Positions 7,683 to 14,682 of a stretch of DNA of 45,526 bases are shown piece by piece. Position numbers and translations under genes: made by a program. Numbering within the stretch: position 1 is the stretch's first letter; each line of letters starts with the position of its first letter. This stretch comes from Candidatus Bathyarchaeia archaeon (GTDB lineage Archaea; Thermoproteota; Bathyarchaeia; 40CM-2-53-6; DTGE01): NCBI GenBank assembly GCA_038852285.1, contig JAWCKG010000013.1:1-45526 (forward strand), read 5' to 3'. A model generated the notes under the pieces. It ran no database searches. It had not been told where the DNA came from and worked only from the letters and a program-made list of their open reading frames with translations.

Positions 7683-8507
7683 CTATTTACGCCTCTCAAA
7701 TCTAACTCGGCAGACCTCGTCTCCACAGCACATCCATTTCTCCATGGTAAATGAGTATTTATCGAAGACCCCTAAGGCCTTTAGGATCGCGTCGTAATAG
7801 TTGACGGACACCGCGGCCTCGCATTTACAAGTCATAGACCTGGCTCTTTCCAATCCGAGAACCTCCTTCATGTTTTCCCAGTATGGGCATATCTCAACGT
7901 CTGCTACATGTCTATCAGGTGTGTGCTCTAAAACCTTGTAGGGGCATCCGATGCTTTCCCAGTACATCCGCGAGATTTTACCTATCAAATCCATGTTGAT
8001 TTCCGTTTCATCGGTTATTCCCAATGCTTTTTTCACATGATCTAAGCTTGAAAGGGCGAACTTTTCCCACAGATCCATGTATATTCTGAAGCATTCCTTG
8101 GAGCCTAGGTGCCTTTCCAAATACACGTAGATGGCGTAGTCGAATATCGCGAAAGCCCTAACCCAGTTCAGCATCGCCTCCTCCACGGTGTCTCCGACAC
8201 CTTTAATCCATTTGAACTCCCTGTCCCTCATCATGCTGTCCATGAACTTCTGGACGCTGGCTAAGTCAACCTCTCTATCCAACCTTAGGGCCTCAACTAT
8301 TTTTTTAGGCGCATACTTGGCTACTTCGCTCCAAACGTCCCGGAGAATTTTCTCCCTCTTCTCGACAGGCACCTCTTTTAATCCTTCAAGCAAATTCCTG
8401 TAGTGGAAGGCCATACCCTGAGACCAAACGTATATGTCTTCCTCGACCTTATGACCAACTCTTCTCAAGGCTTCAAACAAAGGGTTCTTTAAGAAATCCT
8501 CTACCAC
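7683..8507 (-). CDS. Putative L-2-amino-thiazoline-4-carboxylic acid hydrolase family protein
   Basis: This is a 274-residue, mostly helical soluble protein. The C-terminal third has a string of cysteines and acidic residues: IGCPYKVLEHTPDRHVADVEICPYWENM, MTCKCEAAVSVNYYDAI, and WMCCGDEVCRVRFERRK at the end. Ending on a Cys-rich segment followed by a short strand resembles the ATC hydrolase family and the related uncharacterised archaeal proteins that often carry that label. True ATC hydrolases open a thiazoline ring to give N-carbamoyl-cysteine; archaeal members are not proven to do this and could instead be sensors or metal-binding proteins. The GTG start is chosen for frame length. The gene is divergent from the M28 peptidase and alone on its strand. 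Confidence 0.45.
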   Translation of the reverse strand: MVEDFLKNPLFEALRRVGHKVEEDIYVWSQGMAFHYRNLLEGLKEVPVEKREKILRDVWSEVAKYAPKKIVEALRLDREVDLASVQKFMDSMMRDREFKWIKGVGDTVEEAMLNWVRAFAIFDYAIYVYLERHLGSKECFRIYMDLWEKFALSSLDHVKKALGITDETEINMDLIGKISRMYWESIGCPYKVLEHTPDRHVADVEICPYWENMKEVLGLERARSMTCKCEAAVSVNYYDAILKALGVFDKYSFTMEKWMCCGDEVCRVRFERRK

Positions 8508-8630
8508 TGCTATACACCATCCCGACGAATCGATTCGAAAACAGTTCGACTCCTAACTATTTAACGGTTATCCAAAGAATGATCGGTAAGAATCCGCCGA
8601 AAAGTGTTAGAACCGATGTTGAAACCAAGT

Positions 8631-8637
8631 TTTATAT
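8631..8637 (+). promoter_or_regulatory. TATA box of the M28 peptidase gene
   Basis: TTTATAT lies inside AAGTTTTATATCTC. It is about 46 bases before the TTG start at 8681, predicting a leader of roughly 20-25 bases that carries GGTGG as a ribosome-binding site. Confidence 0.5.
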
Positions 8638-8680
8638 CTCTTTTGTTTTAATTTAAACTATCTGATTCGGTGGTTTAGGG

Positions 8681-9967
8681 TTGTTAAGTGAGTTGGAGAG
8701 GAAAATAAGAGATAAGATCTCAGCTGTAAACGCCATGAGGCATGTTAAGTTTCTATCCGAGATAGGCGATAGATTCGTAGGCTCCAAAGGAGATAAGAAA
8801 GCCATCGAGTACGTCTCAAGGGAATTCAAAAAACTTGGATTATCTGTCGATAAGACCAAGATCATAGTGCCCACCTTCAAGGAACGGGAAACCAAGCTGA
8901 CCGTGGTGAAGCCGATCAAGAAAACCTTCCAGTGCATCGCTTCGTACTTTACTCCTCCTACGCCTAAAGAAGGGGTAACCGCCCCCTTAGCTTACGTGGG
9001 AGGGGGGGAGGAAAATGACTACCGTGGAAAGGATGTTGAGGGAAAAATAGCGGTTATGAACGAGAAGGGGACAAGTGACTTAAAGTTTTGGATGGGGAGG
9101 TACGCGGCCACCGCGAAACGTCATGGAGCCCTAGCCTTAATTTCCATACATGTCATGCCCTACCCATATCGGACATCATGGGAAATAGGGAACAACAACG
9201 TGAAAAACAGGTTTCCGGCAGAGGGGGTTCCCACCGCCACCCTTTCATGCGTGGACGGTCAGGAATTGATGTGGCTGATGGGCGGAGGAGAGGCGGAGGC
9301 CTGTTTAAAGCTCGACGTGGAAACGAGGGAAGCTGAAAGCTACGTTGTTAGGGGCGTGTTAAAGGGGAAGGAGGTCCCTGATGAAAAGATTTCGATAATA
9401 GCCCATAGAGACAACGGCATTCCACCAGGCGCCAACGACAACGCCAGCGGAACAGGCACAATGCTTGAAATCGCCAAGGCCTTAAGTATGGTTGGAACTA
9501 GGCGGAGCGTAGAGTTCATATCGTGCACCGCCGAGGAGGGTGTCACAGCGGGAGCGTATCAATACGTTGAGGCCCATAAAGAGGAAATGCCGAGCATTAA
9601 AGCACTGTTTAATATTGACATGATTTCGACGGGGGGTCGGTTAAACCTAGTCGGCCGAGGAATCTGGCCTGACACAAAACCCCTGGAACACTCGAAGGGG
9701 CTCAACCGCATGGTTTTAAATGTGGCTCACGAGCTAGGATACGAGCTCGGCTCCATGGTCGCCAGCTGGGGCGTCAGCGAGTCTGGAAGGTTTATTGAGC
9801 ATGGAGTGCCCGCGGTATGGTTCTGGAAACCCGATGACCCCTACTACCACTCTGTTCATGATAAACCGGAAAACCTGGAGCCCAACATGTTAAAGGTTGT
9901 AGGCGACATAGTGGCGGTAACGATTCTACGACTAGACGCCATGGATAAGATTCCCAAGTTTAAATAA
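8681..9967 (+). CDS. M28-family zinc aminopeptidase
   Basis: This 428-residue protein has the di-zinc M28 core. Ligand-like segments occur in order: IIAHRDNG, PGANDNASGTGTMLEIA, SCTAEEGVTAG (catalytic Glu followed by a ligand Glu), LFNIDMIS, and a C-terminal YYHSVHDKPENLEP. Residues about 90-210 form an inserted PA-like domain that would lid the active site. Such enzymes remove N-terminal residues from peptides. I see no convincing signal peptide, so the enzyme is probably cytoplasmic. The start is TTG, with GGTGG just before it and a TATA box upstream. The SnoaL-like gene follows 19 bases later, so the two are likely co-transcribed. Confidence 0.85.
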   Translation: MLSELERKIRDKISAVNAMRHVKFLSEIGDRFVGSKGDKKAIEYVSREFKKLGLSVDKTKIIVPTFKERETKLTVVKPIKKTFQCIASYFTPPTPKEGVTAPLAYVGGGEENDYRGKDVEGKIAVMNEKGTSDLKFWMGRYAATAKRHGALALISIHVMPYPYRTSWEIGNNNVKNRFPAEGVPTATLSCVDGQELMWLMGGGEAEACLKLDVETREAESYVVRGVLKGKEVPDEKISIIAHRDNGIPPGANDNASGTGTMLEIAKALSMVGTRRSVEFISCTAEEGVTAGAYQYVEAHKEEMPSIKALFNIDMISTGGRLNLVGRGIWPDTKPLEHSKGLNRMVLNVAHELGYELGSMVASWGVSESGRFIEHGVPAVWFWKPDDPYYHSVHDKPENLEPNMLKVVGDIVAVTILRLDAMDKIPKFK

Positions 9968-9986
9968 CAAGAGGAGGTGAATTTAG

Positions 9987-10388
9987 ATGGGAAATCTCGA
10001 AATAGCGATGAAGCTGATCGAGGCCATGAACAACCATGACGCCCCGTCTATGGGCTCGCTCTGTCACGAAGACGCTGAAGCCTTAGAGATAGCTGAAGGA
10101 ACACCTGTCAAGGGTCGAGAGGGAATAGTCAAGGCCTACGAGGAGCTTTTCTCAGCCTTCCCCGACTGCAAGGCGACGATTAATAACGCCTTCGCGGGGA
10201 ATGATGGCGCCTTAATCGAAGTTCTATGGGAAGGGACGAACCTAGGGGAGTTTAGAGGCACGCCAGCGACGGGGCGTAAAGTAAGCCTGAGGATCGCCTA
10301 CGTGCTGACCTTCAAAGAGGGAAAGATAAAGGAAATCCATGAATACTACGACGCTTACACGTATATGAAGCAGTCAGGCCTTCTATAA
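9987..10388 (+). CDS. SnoaL-like (NTF2-fold) ester cyclase/isomerase family protein
   Basis: This is a 133-residue single-domain protein of the NTF2-like superfamily. A helical start (IAMKLIEAMNNHDAPSMGSLCHEDAEAL) is followed by GREGIVKAYEELFSAFPDCKATI, then strands ending IAYVLTFKEGKIKEIHEYYDAYTYMKQSG. That resembles SnoaL polyketide cyclases and related ester-cyclase proteins. These folds bind small hydrophobic molecules; the actual ligand cannot be read. A strong Shine-Dalgarno, GAGGAGGTGA, lies eight bases before the ATG. It is directly downstream of the M28 peptidase gene, with no promoter-like sequence between them, so an operon is likely although a functional link is not obvious. Confidence 0.75.
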   Translation: MGNLEIAMKLIEAMNNHDAPSMGSLCHEDAEALEIAEGTPVKGREGIVKAYEELFSAFPDCKATINNAFAGNDGALIEVLWEGTNLGEFRGTPATGRKVSLRIAYVLTFKEGKIKEIHEYYDAYTYMKQSGLL

Positions 10389-10593
10389 CCTAACTGGCTT
10401 AAATTCTTCGGTAAAACTAATTAAACTGAGTGGTTAGGCTCCGAAGCTTCGTGGACGCGCATCCTTTTAACTACTTCATGTCATACATGGCCCGCATTAG
10501 GGCGGATGGTTTAAATGGGAAAAGACAAAACCCCCCATTAATTAGGAAACAAACCCTATAACCCCAAGTTGGGTTTAAGAAAAGGTCTAAGAA

Positions 10594-11106
10594 ATGATTG
10601 TAAAATTGAAGAAGCTTGTGGGGTTCGTTTTAAAAAAGTCTTGGCAGTCAGGTGAAAAACCACTTCGGAAAGTTAAGGGTGAATCAGATCGTGTTGAACG
10701 AGTCCTCCTTGAAACCATGTTGGGCTTCATCGATAAGGCTTTGAAAGAAAACATCATAACACCAGAGGAAGCGTTTCAGCTTAGGGAAAGATACGCGTCA
10801 AGGTGGCGGGAGCTGAATCGCGTCTTAAACATCCAACCAACGGAGGAAACGCTTCAAAGGCTAATCAAGATGAAGCAACTCCTACAACAGGAATATGAGT
10901 CCAAACTTAAATACCTCGAGGAGCAGATCAAGGTTGCGCGAGAGAATTTTCACCATTTAATTAAAGGTGGAAATCGCTTGAACAGAGTGGAGATGGCATT
11001 TAACCCTCAAGGATTGAACGAGCTGGGGGCTCTAAGAAGCGAACTCCTAGCCGCGATAGAGCGCCTGGAAGCCATGGATAAGGTTGGCTCCGTTGAGTCG
11101 AATTGA
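10594..11106 (+). CDS. Uncharacterised helical/coiled-coil protein preceding rpiA
   Basis: This 170-residue protein has a basic N-terminus (IVKLKKLVGFVLKKSW) and is then predicted to be helical throughout, with a charged coiled-coil segment MKQLLQQEYESKLKYLEEQ near residues 93-111. I recognise no catalytic motif, cysteine pair or membrane segment. The ATG start has no strong ribosome-binding site; CCTATAACC at about 10553-10561 could be its TATA box, giving a short leader. Its end overlaps the rpiA start by 23 bases, which implies coupled translation. The function is unknown; because of the overlap it may be an accessory gene only by position. Confidence 0.65.
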   Translation: MIVKLKKLVGFVLKKSWQSGEKPLRKVKGESDRVERVLLETMLGFIDKALKENIITPEEAFQLRERYASRWRELNRVLNIQPTEETLQRLIKMKQLLQQEYESKLKYLEEQIKVARENFHHLIKGGNRLNRVEMAFNPQGLNELGALRSELLAAIERLEAMDKVGSVESN

Positions 11107-11782
11107 TGAAGCCAAAAGGATGGCAGCGTTTTCCGCCGTTAAAGAGGTAGAGGATAAATCGGTCATAGGGTTTGGAAGCGGTTCAACCGTCGCTTTGGCC
11201 ATTGGGGCGTTGGCTCAGAGAATAAGGTTGGAGAAGTTGTCTGTCCAAGTTGTTCCAGCCTCAACCCAAACCGAACTGCACTGCGTGGAGCATGGGATTC
11301 CGTTAACCACCTTAACAGTAACCCCAAAACCCAGTTTAACGATAGATGGAGCCGACCAAGTGGATCCCAAAACCTTAAACGTCATCAAGGGTGGTGGGGC
11401 CGCCCACGCCCGGGAAAAGGTGCTGGCTTCAGTTAGCCAACGCGTCGTGCTCATCGTTGATGAAAGCAAACTGAGCAAAGGGTCTCTAAACAAACCTGTG
11501 CCAGTTGAAGTCATACCATTCGCGTATAAGCCCGTAGAAACACGACTTAAAGATTTGGGCGGAAACCCCATTCTAAGATACGCCGTCCATAAAAACGGGC
11601 CCGTCATCACAGACAACGGAAACTACGTAATAGACGTGGATTTCGGGGAAATAGAGAACCCAGCAGCCTTGGAACGAATTGTTAAGGCGATCCCAGGCGT
11701 GGTAGAGGTAGGGCTATTCATCGAACTCGTCGACAGAGTATACGTGGGTTTAAGAGACGGAGGAATTAAGATACTAGAGTAG
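11084..11782 (+). CDS. rpiA: Ribose-5-phosphate isomerase A
   Basis: RpiA interconverts ribose-5-phosphate and ribulose-5-phosphate in the cytoplasm. The 232-residue length is normal. Family motifs are GFGSGSTVALAIGAL near the N-terminus, the catalytic TIDGADQVD (the usual form is DGADEVD), the phosphate loop KGGGAAHAREK with the general-base Glu, and PVEVIPFAY. In archaea this enzyme supplies pentose for nucleotides alongside the ribulose-monophosphate route. The start is either TTG 11084 or TTG 11093; neither has a well-spaced Shine-Dalgarno, because the site lies within the end of the upstream coiled-coil gene. The frame from 11084 overlaps that gene by 23 bases. Confidence 0.93.
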   Translation: MAPLSRIDEAKRMAAFSAVKEVEDKSVIGFGSGSTVALAIGALAQRIRLEKLSVQVVPASTQTELHCVEHGIPLTTLTVTPKPSLTIDGADQVDPKTLNVIKGGGAAHAREKVLASVSQRVVLIVDESKLSKGSLNKPVPVEVIPFAYKPVETRLKDLGGNPILRYAVHKNGPVITDNGNYVIDVDFGEIENPAALERIVKAIPGVVEVGLFIELVDRVYVGLRDGGIKILE

Positions 11783-11905
11783 AGTAATGACCCAAGGTAT
11801 TCAACGAGCTTAACGCGGGCTTACAGCAACCTTGAAAAGCTTGAACCACCCCATATGTGCCCAGTTTCGGTTTAAGGCACTCGAAGAAAGATAGAAAATA
11901 GGAAA

Positions 11906-11997
11906 GCCCCGGTGGCTCAGCGGTTAGAGCAGCGGCCTTGTACCGCTATGCGTTGGTGAGCCGCAGGTCCCGGGTTCAAATCCCGGCCGGGGCTCCA
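11906..11997 (+). tRNA. tRNA-Thr (anticodon TGT) with a 16-nt intron
   Basis: It folds as a full tRNA: acceptor GCCCCGG/CCGGGGC, D-stem GCTC/GAGC, anticodon stem GCGGC/GCCGC, T-arm CCGGG-TTCAAAT-CCCGG, discriminator T and an encoded CCA. U73 with G1 fits archaeal threonine tRNAs. After removal of 16 bases at the canonical 37/38 site the anticodon loop is CTTGTAA, anticodon TGT. Reading GTA (Tyr) would need a non-canonical loop and lacks the C1-G72 pair of tyrosine tRNAs. A T-rich stretch follows 20-30 bases downstream. Confidence 0.9.
11943..11958 (+). other. Intron of tRNA-Thr
   Basis: CCGCTATGCGTTGGTG sits after position 37. The bulge-helix-bulge geometry can be drawn with three-base bulges TAC and TGA, each cut after its second base, and an inner stem CGC/GCG (11944-11946 with 11950-11952, loop TAT). 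The four-base central helix is weak (C-G, U-G, U-U, G-U). Confidence 0.75.
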
Positions 11998-12091
11998 TAA
12001 GCTCTAATCAAAAATCCTTTTCTTTTGGTCTGAGATAGCTTTTTTCCCACTCTTATCAGATCGACTCATGCCTTGGAACCGTTGTCAATCC

Positions 12092-12100
12092 TTATATATT
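12092..12100 (+). promoter_or_regulatory. TATA box of the cyclase-family gene
   Basis: TTATATATT is a strong archaeal TATA box about 70 bases before the ATG at 12166. It predicts a leader of roughly 40 bases that contains GGGAG seven bases before the start. Confidence 0.55.
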
Positions 12101-12165
12101 AACCTCTGGATCTATCTTTCTCATCTACAGCGATATTTCACGTCCGGGAGAATGGGAGTTTTCCC

Positions 12166-12912
12166 ATGGATAAGATAGGTGATGAGATTATTAGGATTGG
12201 GCTTCCACTCACACATGGATCAAATCTGTACCCCATGGTGAAACCCCAATCCACGACGGTTACGTCGTTAAAGACCGTTCCAGAGGACGGTGTCGAGGTT
12301 TGGAGCATTACCTTCACCAGCCTCGACTGCACCTATGTGGAGACTGTGAGACACATTTCGAGCAAGGGTCCTCTTCCCATGGAGGTGTTCCGCCGTCGCC
12401 CTGCCGGGGACATATACCGGGGCATTGTCGTCCACGTCGATGTGGATGAAGGAGATGAGATATCACGGGCGGACCTGGAGGAGCATCTTAAATTGGTCAG
12501 AGAAGGGGACGCCTTGATCGTCGACGCTAAAGGATATACGGACCGTTGGTGGATGAAGAAGCGGGGAGTGATCGACGCACAAGACTACAATCTGAAAAGC
12601 CCCTACTTTAGCGATCAGGCCATGCGTGGAATCATCGAAGCGGGAACAGCGGTTCTTTGCGGAAACTTTCCCTCATTCAGCAACCCCAAGACGGAGAAAG
12701 GGTTCGGCATCGACATGATCGCGGAGTTTTATAAGAAAGAGGGGAACATGATCCTCGCCCCCCTCCTTAACCTTCCGAAGATCAAGGAGACAGAGGTCGT
12801 TCTACAGATCAACCCAATCGACATACCCGGGTGTTGCAGCCTCTTAAGCTGCCCCATAGTCTACCAGGGAATGTTGAAACAACGCCTATTGAAGTTCCTA
12901 GCCAACCTTTAA
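12166..12912 (+). CDS. Cyclase-family (kynurenine-formamidase-like) protein with an altered metal-binding motif
   Basis: This 248-residue protein has the overall pattern of the PF04199 cyclase family: an N-terminal LTHGSNLYPMV, the central metal region, then GIVVHVDVDEGDEI, LVREGDALIVDAKGY and a C-terminal GNFPSFSNPKTEKG. Family enzymes are metal-dependent hydrolases such as kynurenine formamidase. The diagnostic HxGTHxDxPxH reads LDCTYVETVRH here, keeping only Thr and the last His, so the usual metal site appears lost. Either it has different chemistry, or it is a non-catalytic relative. The start ATG is set by GGGAG at 12154-12158. The gene is a single transcription unit with its own TATA box. 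Confidence 0.6.
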   Translation: MDKIGDEIIRIGLPLTHGSNLYPMVKPQSTTVTSLKTVPEDGVEVWSITFTSLDCTYVETVRHISSKGPLPMEVFRRRPAGDIYRGIVVHVDVDEGDEISRADLEEHLKLVREGDALIVDAKGYTDRWWMKKRGVIDAQDYNLKSPYFSDQAMRGIIEAGTAVLCGNFPSFSNPKTEKGFGIDMIAEFYKKEGNMILAPLLNLPKIKETEVVLQINPIDIPGCCSLLSCPIVYQGMLKQRLLKFLANL

Positions 12913-13027
12913 GCGAGAAAGGCTTAACCCATTTATTCCTCACGGAACAACGGAGAAGCCACAGTTCCAAATGGATCTCTAAACCCTAATTAATAAATGA
13001 GCGCAGGCTTTTAATGAATTTTGATGG

Positions 13028-13070
13028 TCAACTCACAGTTGAACTCATAGCAACAGCACATATGAGTTGA
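13028..13070 (+). promoter_or_regulatory. Inverted-repeat operator candidate before the MFS gene
   Basis: TCAACT-cac-AGTTGA (13028-13042) is a perfect palindrome with a three-base spacer. Directly after it ACTCAT (13043-13048) is mirrored by ATGAGT (13062-13067), followed by another TTGA half-site. The array lies downstream of a TATA-like CTTTTAATG near 13009-13017 and runs to the start codon, as expected for a repressor site. No experiment supports it. Confidence 0.4.
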
Positions 13071-14335
13071 ATGAAGATATGCTGGGAGCTCATCGCAGTT
13101 ATCTTAACGTTAAGGGCGCTTACGCCGGCATCTTTCTACTAGGCCTCGTCAGCTTAATGGGGGATATCGTCTATGAGGGTTCAAGGGGTTTAGTGCCCGA
13201 TTATCTGAGGTTTCTAGGCGTTTCAGCGGTCGTCGTTGGCCTTGTCGGCGGTTTAGGTGAATTTCTAGGATACGCGGCGAGGCTGGTTAGCGGAATGTTG
13301 GTCGACGCCACCCGCGCCTACTGGGGTTTCATTCTGGTGGGATATGCTTTGATCGCAGCGATTCCGATTATAGGGTTTACTGGGAGGTGGGAGCTTGCCC
13401 TTATATTGGTGTTGGTTGAAAGGCTCGGTAAAGCCATCAGATCTCCTGCTAGGGATGCCGTCCTCTCCATGATAAGTCGTGGCGTTGGAGCGGGAAAGGC
13501 CTTTGGAATCCACGAATTCTTGGATCAAGTAGGGGCCGTGTTAGGGCCCATCATCGTCGCGATCTGGATGCTTTACAGCGGTAACGATTACAAGTTTACC
13601 TTCGCCTTCCTATTAATCCCTTTTCTAACGCTCACAGCGACTTTACTCTATACTTATAGGAAGATTGGATCGCAGACCACATTTGAACCGACGCATAGCA
13701 ATGATGTGAATAAAGATGTAAGTGAAGATAGTGTTCGGGGGCTTAAGAGGCCCTTTTACACGTATACGTGCGCAGTAACTCTTAACACTGTTGGCATCAT
13801 TCCCGCGGCGTTAATACTGTACAAGGCGTCTGTCATTCTTCAGCCAGAGAATCAGCAATGGATGGTGCCGTTAATCTACTCGATCATCCAGGGAGTGGAC
13901 GCTTCCGCGGCCCTTCTTTCAGGCTACGTCTACGATAGGGTAGGTGTTAAAGTTTTAGTCGCGCCCTTCATACTTTCAACGTTGCCACCGTTGTTCACGA
14001 TCGTTGCTTCAAACATTCCGGCGTTGTTAGCCGCCTCCATGCTCTTCGGCGTCGTTCTAGGTATGCAGGAGTCGGTTTACCGGGCAGCGGTTTCGCATTT
14101 TACATCAACCTCCTCTAGGGGCATGGGATACGGGGTGTTCAACACCGCTTACGGATTAGGCTTGCTGGTTAGCGGTGCAGTCTACGGTTTGCTGATGGAC
14201 TTGAAAACACCCTTCATCGTAACTTTACTCTTCATAACGTTAACTCAGATTGCAGCGACAACCATTTTACTGGGAACAAAAGGGGTAAAGGTGGCTTCTC
14301 ATCAGGATGGAAAAGAACTTTCCTCATCTCGTTAA
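13067..14335 (+). CDS. Major facilitator superfamily transporter
   Basis: This 422-residue polytopic membrane protein has about 12 hydrophobic segments in two halves, separated by a polar loop (residues about 202-228, THSNDVNKDVSEDSV). The first helices contain GLVSLMGDIVYEGSRGLVPDYLRFLG and LVGGLGEFLGYAARLVSG. A motif-A-like RLGKAIRSPARDAVLS falls in the loop between helices 4 and 5, and FGIHEFLDQVGAVLGP follows. This resembles drug/metabolite exporters of the MFS. The substrate is unknown. The start is TTG 13067 or ATG 13079; neither has a Shine-Dalgarno, and a leaderless or short-leader mRNA is likely. A palindrome array overlaps the promoter-proximal region, so expression may respond to a ligand-sensing repressor. 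Confidence 0.82.
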   Translation: MNEDMLGAHRSYLNVKGAYAGIFLLGLVSLMGDIVYEGSRGLVPDYLRFLGVSAVVVGLVGGLGEFLGYAARLVSGMLVDATRAYWGFILVGYALIAAIPIIGFTGRWELALILVLVERLGKAIRSPARDAVLSMISRGVGAGKAFGIHEFLDQVGAVLGPIIVAIWMLYSGNDYKFTFAFLLIPFLTLTATLLYTYRKIGSQTTFEPTHSNDVNKDVSEDSVRGLKRPFYTYTCAVTLNTVGIIPAALILYKASVILQPENQQWMVPLIYSIIQGVDASAALLSGYVYDRVGVKVLVAPFILSTLPPLFTIVASNIPALLAASMLFGVVLGMQESVYRAAVSHFTSTSSRGMGYGVFNTAYGLGLLVSGAVYGLLMDLKTPFIVTLLFITLTQIAATTILLGTKGVKVASHQDGKELSSSR

Positions 14336-14444
14336 CCATTAATATTTATTGTATACGTTTGATAGTCCCGCCTTTATGGCTACTTAATGTAAGCTTCTCC
14401 ATATTTAGCTTGGAATGTTTTGAATGTTTTAATTCGGATATTTG

Positions 14445-14544
14445 TGGTGCCGGGGGCGGGAGTCGAACCCGCGACCTTTGGATTATGAGTCCAACGCTGT
14501 GATCTCACCTGTTGGAGATCTGGCCGCAGCTGAGCCACCCCGGC
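14445..14544 (-). tRNA. Elongator tRNA-Met (anticodon CAT) with a 21-nt intron in the D-arm
   Basis: The acceptor pairs GCCGGGG with CCCCGGC, the discriminator is A and CCA is encoded. The anticodon arm is TTGGA-CTCATAA-TCCAA and the T-arm GCGGG-TTCGACT-CCCGC. It lacks the GGG/CCC anticodon stem of initiators, so it is elongator Met (a modified Ile-CAU tRNA is the alternative). As written the D-arm cannot form. Removing 21 bases (14499-14519) gives a perfect GCTC/GAGC D-stem with loop AGCTGCGGCCA, so an intron between positions 22 and 23 is inferred. The anticodon loop itself has no intron. Confidence 0.88.
14499..14519 (-). other. Non-canonical D-arm intron of tRNA-Met
   Basis: On the RNA strand a bulge-helix-bulge can be drawn: outer stem UGC/GCG, central helix GGCC/GAUC with one C-A mismatch, three-base bulges AGA and ACA, and an inner stem UCUCC/GGUGA (one U-U) with loop AACA. 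Cutting after the second base of each bulge joins G to AGC and restores the D-stem exactly. Confidence 0.7.
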
Positions 14545-14682
14545 CGTCAACGATTGTTTGTGATTAAAAGATAAAAATGTAGCTTATTTCCTTTTAATGG
14601 TTTATCAGCGGCTTAATTGGATGAGCGTGGGATTGCTGCGAAGTGTTGGGTGGGCTTTGAAAAGAGGGGGAAATCCCGGTGA

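Noticed and set aside
13265-13528. Minus-strand frame of 87 codons inside the MFS gene
   Set aside because: It lies wholly inside a clear transporter gene, has no ribosome-binding site and no recognisable motif.
14499-14520. GATCTC/GAGATC hairpin as a terminator or mobile-element end
   Set aside because: It lies inside tRNA-Met, and removing 21 bases restores the D-stem, so an intron explains it better.
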